Source: Desulfonatronaceae bacterium UBA663 (GTDB lineage: Bacteria > Desulfobacterota > Desulfovibrionia > Desulfovibrionales > Desulfonatronaceae). From it: a DNA stretch of 8,043 bases. The notes beneath the pieces are model-generated. The model saw nothing but the letters and a program-made list of their open reading frames with translations, was not told the origin of the DNA and searched no databases. The DNA is taken from contig DBNV01000006.1 in NCBI GenBank assembly GCA_002299865.1, forward strand, positions 1,086 to 9,128, read 5' to 3'. Within the stretch, counting starts at the first letter, position 1. Every line of letters starts with the position of its first letter. The position numbers were made by a program, and so were the translations under genes. Shown piece after piece: positions 6,735 through 8,043 of the stretch.

Positions 6735-7085
6735 GTGAAGCCTGATTTCGCAAAGTGCGGCGGGTTGGCCCCTGCCATTGTCCAGGATGCAAAAAGCCTG
6801 GAAGTGTTGATGCTGGCTTATATGAACGAAGAGGCCTGGGAAAAAACACTGGCCACGGGCGAGGTCCATTTCTACAGCCGCAGGAGCCAAAAGCTCTGGC
6901 ACAAGGGCGCTACGTCAGGGCATGTGCAGAAGGTCTGTTCCGTCCGTCTGGATTGCGACGCCGACGCCGTTCTGCTGCTGGTGGAGCAGGTGGGCGGCGC
7001 CACCTGCCACGAAGGCTTTCGGTCCTGCTTTTTCAGGGAATGCAAAGCCGGCGAATGGGCAACCTGCGCACCGAAAATTTTTTGA
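6735..7085 (+). CDS. hisI: Phosphoribosyl-AMP cyclohydrolase (HisI), GTG start
   Basis: Opens the adenine ring of phosphoribosyl-AMP, step 3 of histidine synthesis; cytosolic zinc enzyme. At 116 residues it is a stand-alone HisI without the HisE pyrophosphatase domain found in fused forms, so HisE must be encoded elsewhere. Motifs: EVLMLAYMNEEAW in the N-terminal third, KLWHKGATSGH from residue 53, DCDAD at 73-77 (metal-binding aspartates 73, 75, 77 and zinc Cys74), then Cys91 in GGATCHEG and Cys98 in RSCFF, completing the three zinc cysteines. The motif before KLW reads S-R-R-S at 48-51, where SRSR or SRTK is more usual. The start is GTG with AAGGGAG (6723-6729) 5 bases ahead. hisG follows after 26 bases and is probably co-transcribed. 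No convincing promoter was found in the 111-base gap upstream. Confidence 0.96.
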   Translation: MKPDFAKCGGLAPAIVQDAKSLEVLMLAYMNEEAWEKTLATGEVHFYSRRSQKLWHKGATSGHVQKVCSVRLDCDADAVLLLVEQVGGATCHEGFRSCFFRECKAGEWATCAPKIF

Positions 7086-7111
7086 TCCTTAAAGAGGAAG
7101 TTCACAAACAA

Positions 7112-7996
7112 ATGGCGAACCATAACAACCAGTTGAAACTGGGCATTCCCAAGGGCTCTTTGCAAGACGCGACCATCAATCTCTTCGCCCGTTCCGGCTG
7201 GAAAATTCATCTGCATCACCGTAATTACTTTCCGGAAATCAACGACCCAGCCATCCAGTGCAGCATTTGCCGCGCCCAGGAAATGGCCCGCTACGTGGAA
7301 GCCGGCACCTTGGACGCCGGCTTGACGGGCAAGGACTGGGTCATGGAGTACGAGTCCGATGTGCATGTGGTTTCGGATCTGGTCTATTCCAAGGTTAGTT
7401 CCCGTCCGGCGCGATGGGTTTTGGCCGTGGCCGGAGAATCCACTTACCGCCGTCCCGAGGACCTGGCGGGAAAAAAGATTTCTACGGAACTGGTCAATTT
7501 CACCAAACGTTATTTTCAGTCCGCCGGCATCCCGGTGGAAGTGGAATTCTCCTGGGGGGCCACCGAGGCCAAGGTTGTGGAAGGCTTGGCCGACGCCATT
7601 GTCGAGGTCACGGAAACCGGCTCCACCATCAAGGCCCACGGTCTGCGCATCATTGCCGAGATTATGCAGACCAACACTCAGTTCATCGCCAATAGAAAAG
7701 TCTGGGAAAATCCGATCAAGCGGGCCAAGATCGAGCAAATCGATATGATGCTCAAGGGCGCGCTCAGGGCGGAAAAGCTGGTCGGACTGAAGATGAACGT
7801 GCCCCAGGACAAGATCAATGGAATCATGGACACCTTGCCCAGCTTGACTTCGCCAACCGTGGCCCATCTGCACAACAGTAGCTGGCTGTCCGTGGAGATC
7901 GTGGTCCAGGAGGACGTGGTCCGGGAACTGATCCCGGATTTAGCGCGCAAGGGCGCGCAGGGGATTATCGAGTACTCTCTGAACAAGGTGATTTAA
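7112..7996 (+). CDS. hisG: ATP phosphoribosyltransferase, long form (HisG)
   Basis: Joins ATP and PRPP to phosphoribosyl-ATP, the first and feedback-controlled step of histidine synthesis. The 294 residues identify the long form, which is regulated by its own C-terminal domain and needs no HisZ. The catalytic part begins LKLGIPKGSLQ, continues through EAGTLDAGLTGKDW and SWGATEAKVVEGLADA, and has the PRPP-binding loop EVTETGST around residues 165-172. The C-terminal part, from about residue 225, includes KMNVPQDKINGIMDTLPSLTSP, and SSWLSVEIVV belongs to the HisG_C histidine-binding domain. GAGGAAG at 7094-7100 is the ribosome site, at a slightly long distance of 11 bases. The ATG at 7112 gives the usual short N-terminus, although the frame is open further upstream through hisI by chance. 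It ends the hisI-hisG unit. Confidence 0.97.
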   Translation: MANHNNQLKLGIPKGSLQDATINLFARSGWKIHLHHRNYFPEINDPAIQCSICRAQEMARYVEAGTLDAGLTGKDWVMEYESDVHVVSDLVYSKVSSRPARWVLAVAGESTYRRPEDLAGKKISTELVNFTKRYFQSAGIPVEVEFSWGATEAKVVEGLADAIVEVTETGSTIKAHGLRIIAEIMQTNTQFIANRKVWENPIKRAKIEQIDMMLKGALRAEKLVGLKMNVPQDKINGIMDTLPSLTSPTVAHLHNSSWLSVEIVVQEDVVRELIPDLARKGAQGIIEYSLNKVI

Positions 7997-8027
7997 CGCC
8001 TGTGTTTTTTGGGAAGGCGTTGTTTTT
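7994..8027 (+). terminator. Intrinsic terminator after hisG
   Basis: AACGCCT (7995-8001) pairs perfectly with AGGCGTT (8015-8021), with a possible further T-G pair at 7994/8022 and a 13-base loop. TTTTT follows at 8023-8027. The stem begins inside the hisG stop codon, so the hisI-hisG transcript most likely ends here. No gene is visible in the final 16 bases. Confidence 0.8.
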
Positions 8028-8043
8028 ACAGAACTTGAGCATA

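Noticed and set aside
6755..7111. Extension of the hisG frame backwards through hisI
   Set aside because: hisI is encoded in the other frame with all zinc ligands. HisG normally begins close to the LKLGIPKGSL segment, so the open frame is chance.
6872..7873. 333-codon open frame on the minus strand across hisI and hisG
   Set aside because: Its translation shows no family motif, and both opposing genes are unmistakable. It is a codon-bias shadow.

Overview
The window is a compact stretch of ordinary bacterial chromosome with all genes on the + strand. It carries eight confidently identified coding regions and almost no non-coding space. The DNA is GC-rich. The protein sequences, the long-form (HisZ-independent) HisG, and the pyrK-pyrD pairing together suggest a sulfate-reducing deltaproteobacterium of the Desulfovibrio type (Desulfovibrionales). 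That placement rests on recalled family resemblance, not on a search. No mobile elements, CRISPR arrays, tRNAs or rRNAs were seen.

Region 1 (about 1-4233) is a de novo pyrimidine block: pyrK (electron-transfer subunit), pyrD (class 1B dihydroorotate dehydrogenase), pyrB (aspartate carbamoyltransferase) and pyrC (type I dihydroorotase). PyrB makes carbamoyl-aspartate, PyrC cyclises it to dihydroorotate, and PyrD-PyrK oxidises that to orotate with NAD+ as the expected final acceptor. These are pathway steps 2 to 4; carAB, pyrE, pyrF and pyrI are not in the window. The only sizeable gap in the block is the 124-base pyrD-pyrB spacer, which holds weak hairpins and a possible 14-codon leader ORF.

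Region 2 (4243-6623) follows pyrC directly. It holds a 443-residue protein with the architecture of a tRNA CCA-adding enzyme/poly(A) polymerase, but the nucleotidyltransferase signature motifs are eroded and only the HD phosphohydrolase motifs are intact. rlmN follows, starting at a TTG that overlaps the preceding stop codon. Spacing suggests that pyrB-pyrC-HD gene-rlmN are co-transcribed, which would join pyrimidine synthesis to RNA-related functions.

Region 3 (6624-6734) is an AT-richer spacer. It contains a G/C-rich palindrome bounded by perfect 8-base direct repeats, and it probably ends the upstream transcript.

Region 4 (6735-8027) is hisI followed by hisG (histidine biosynthesis steps 3 and 1) and closes with a convincing intrinsic terminator. 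The least ordinary items are the degenerate nucleotidyltransferase-HD protein and the repeat-flanked palindrome. I found no convincing new multi-gene system.
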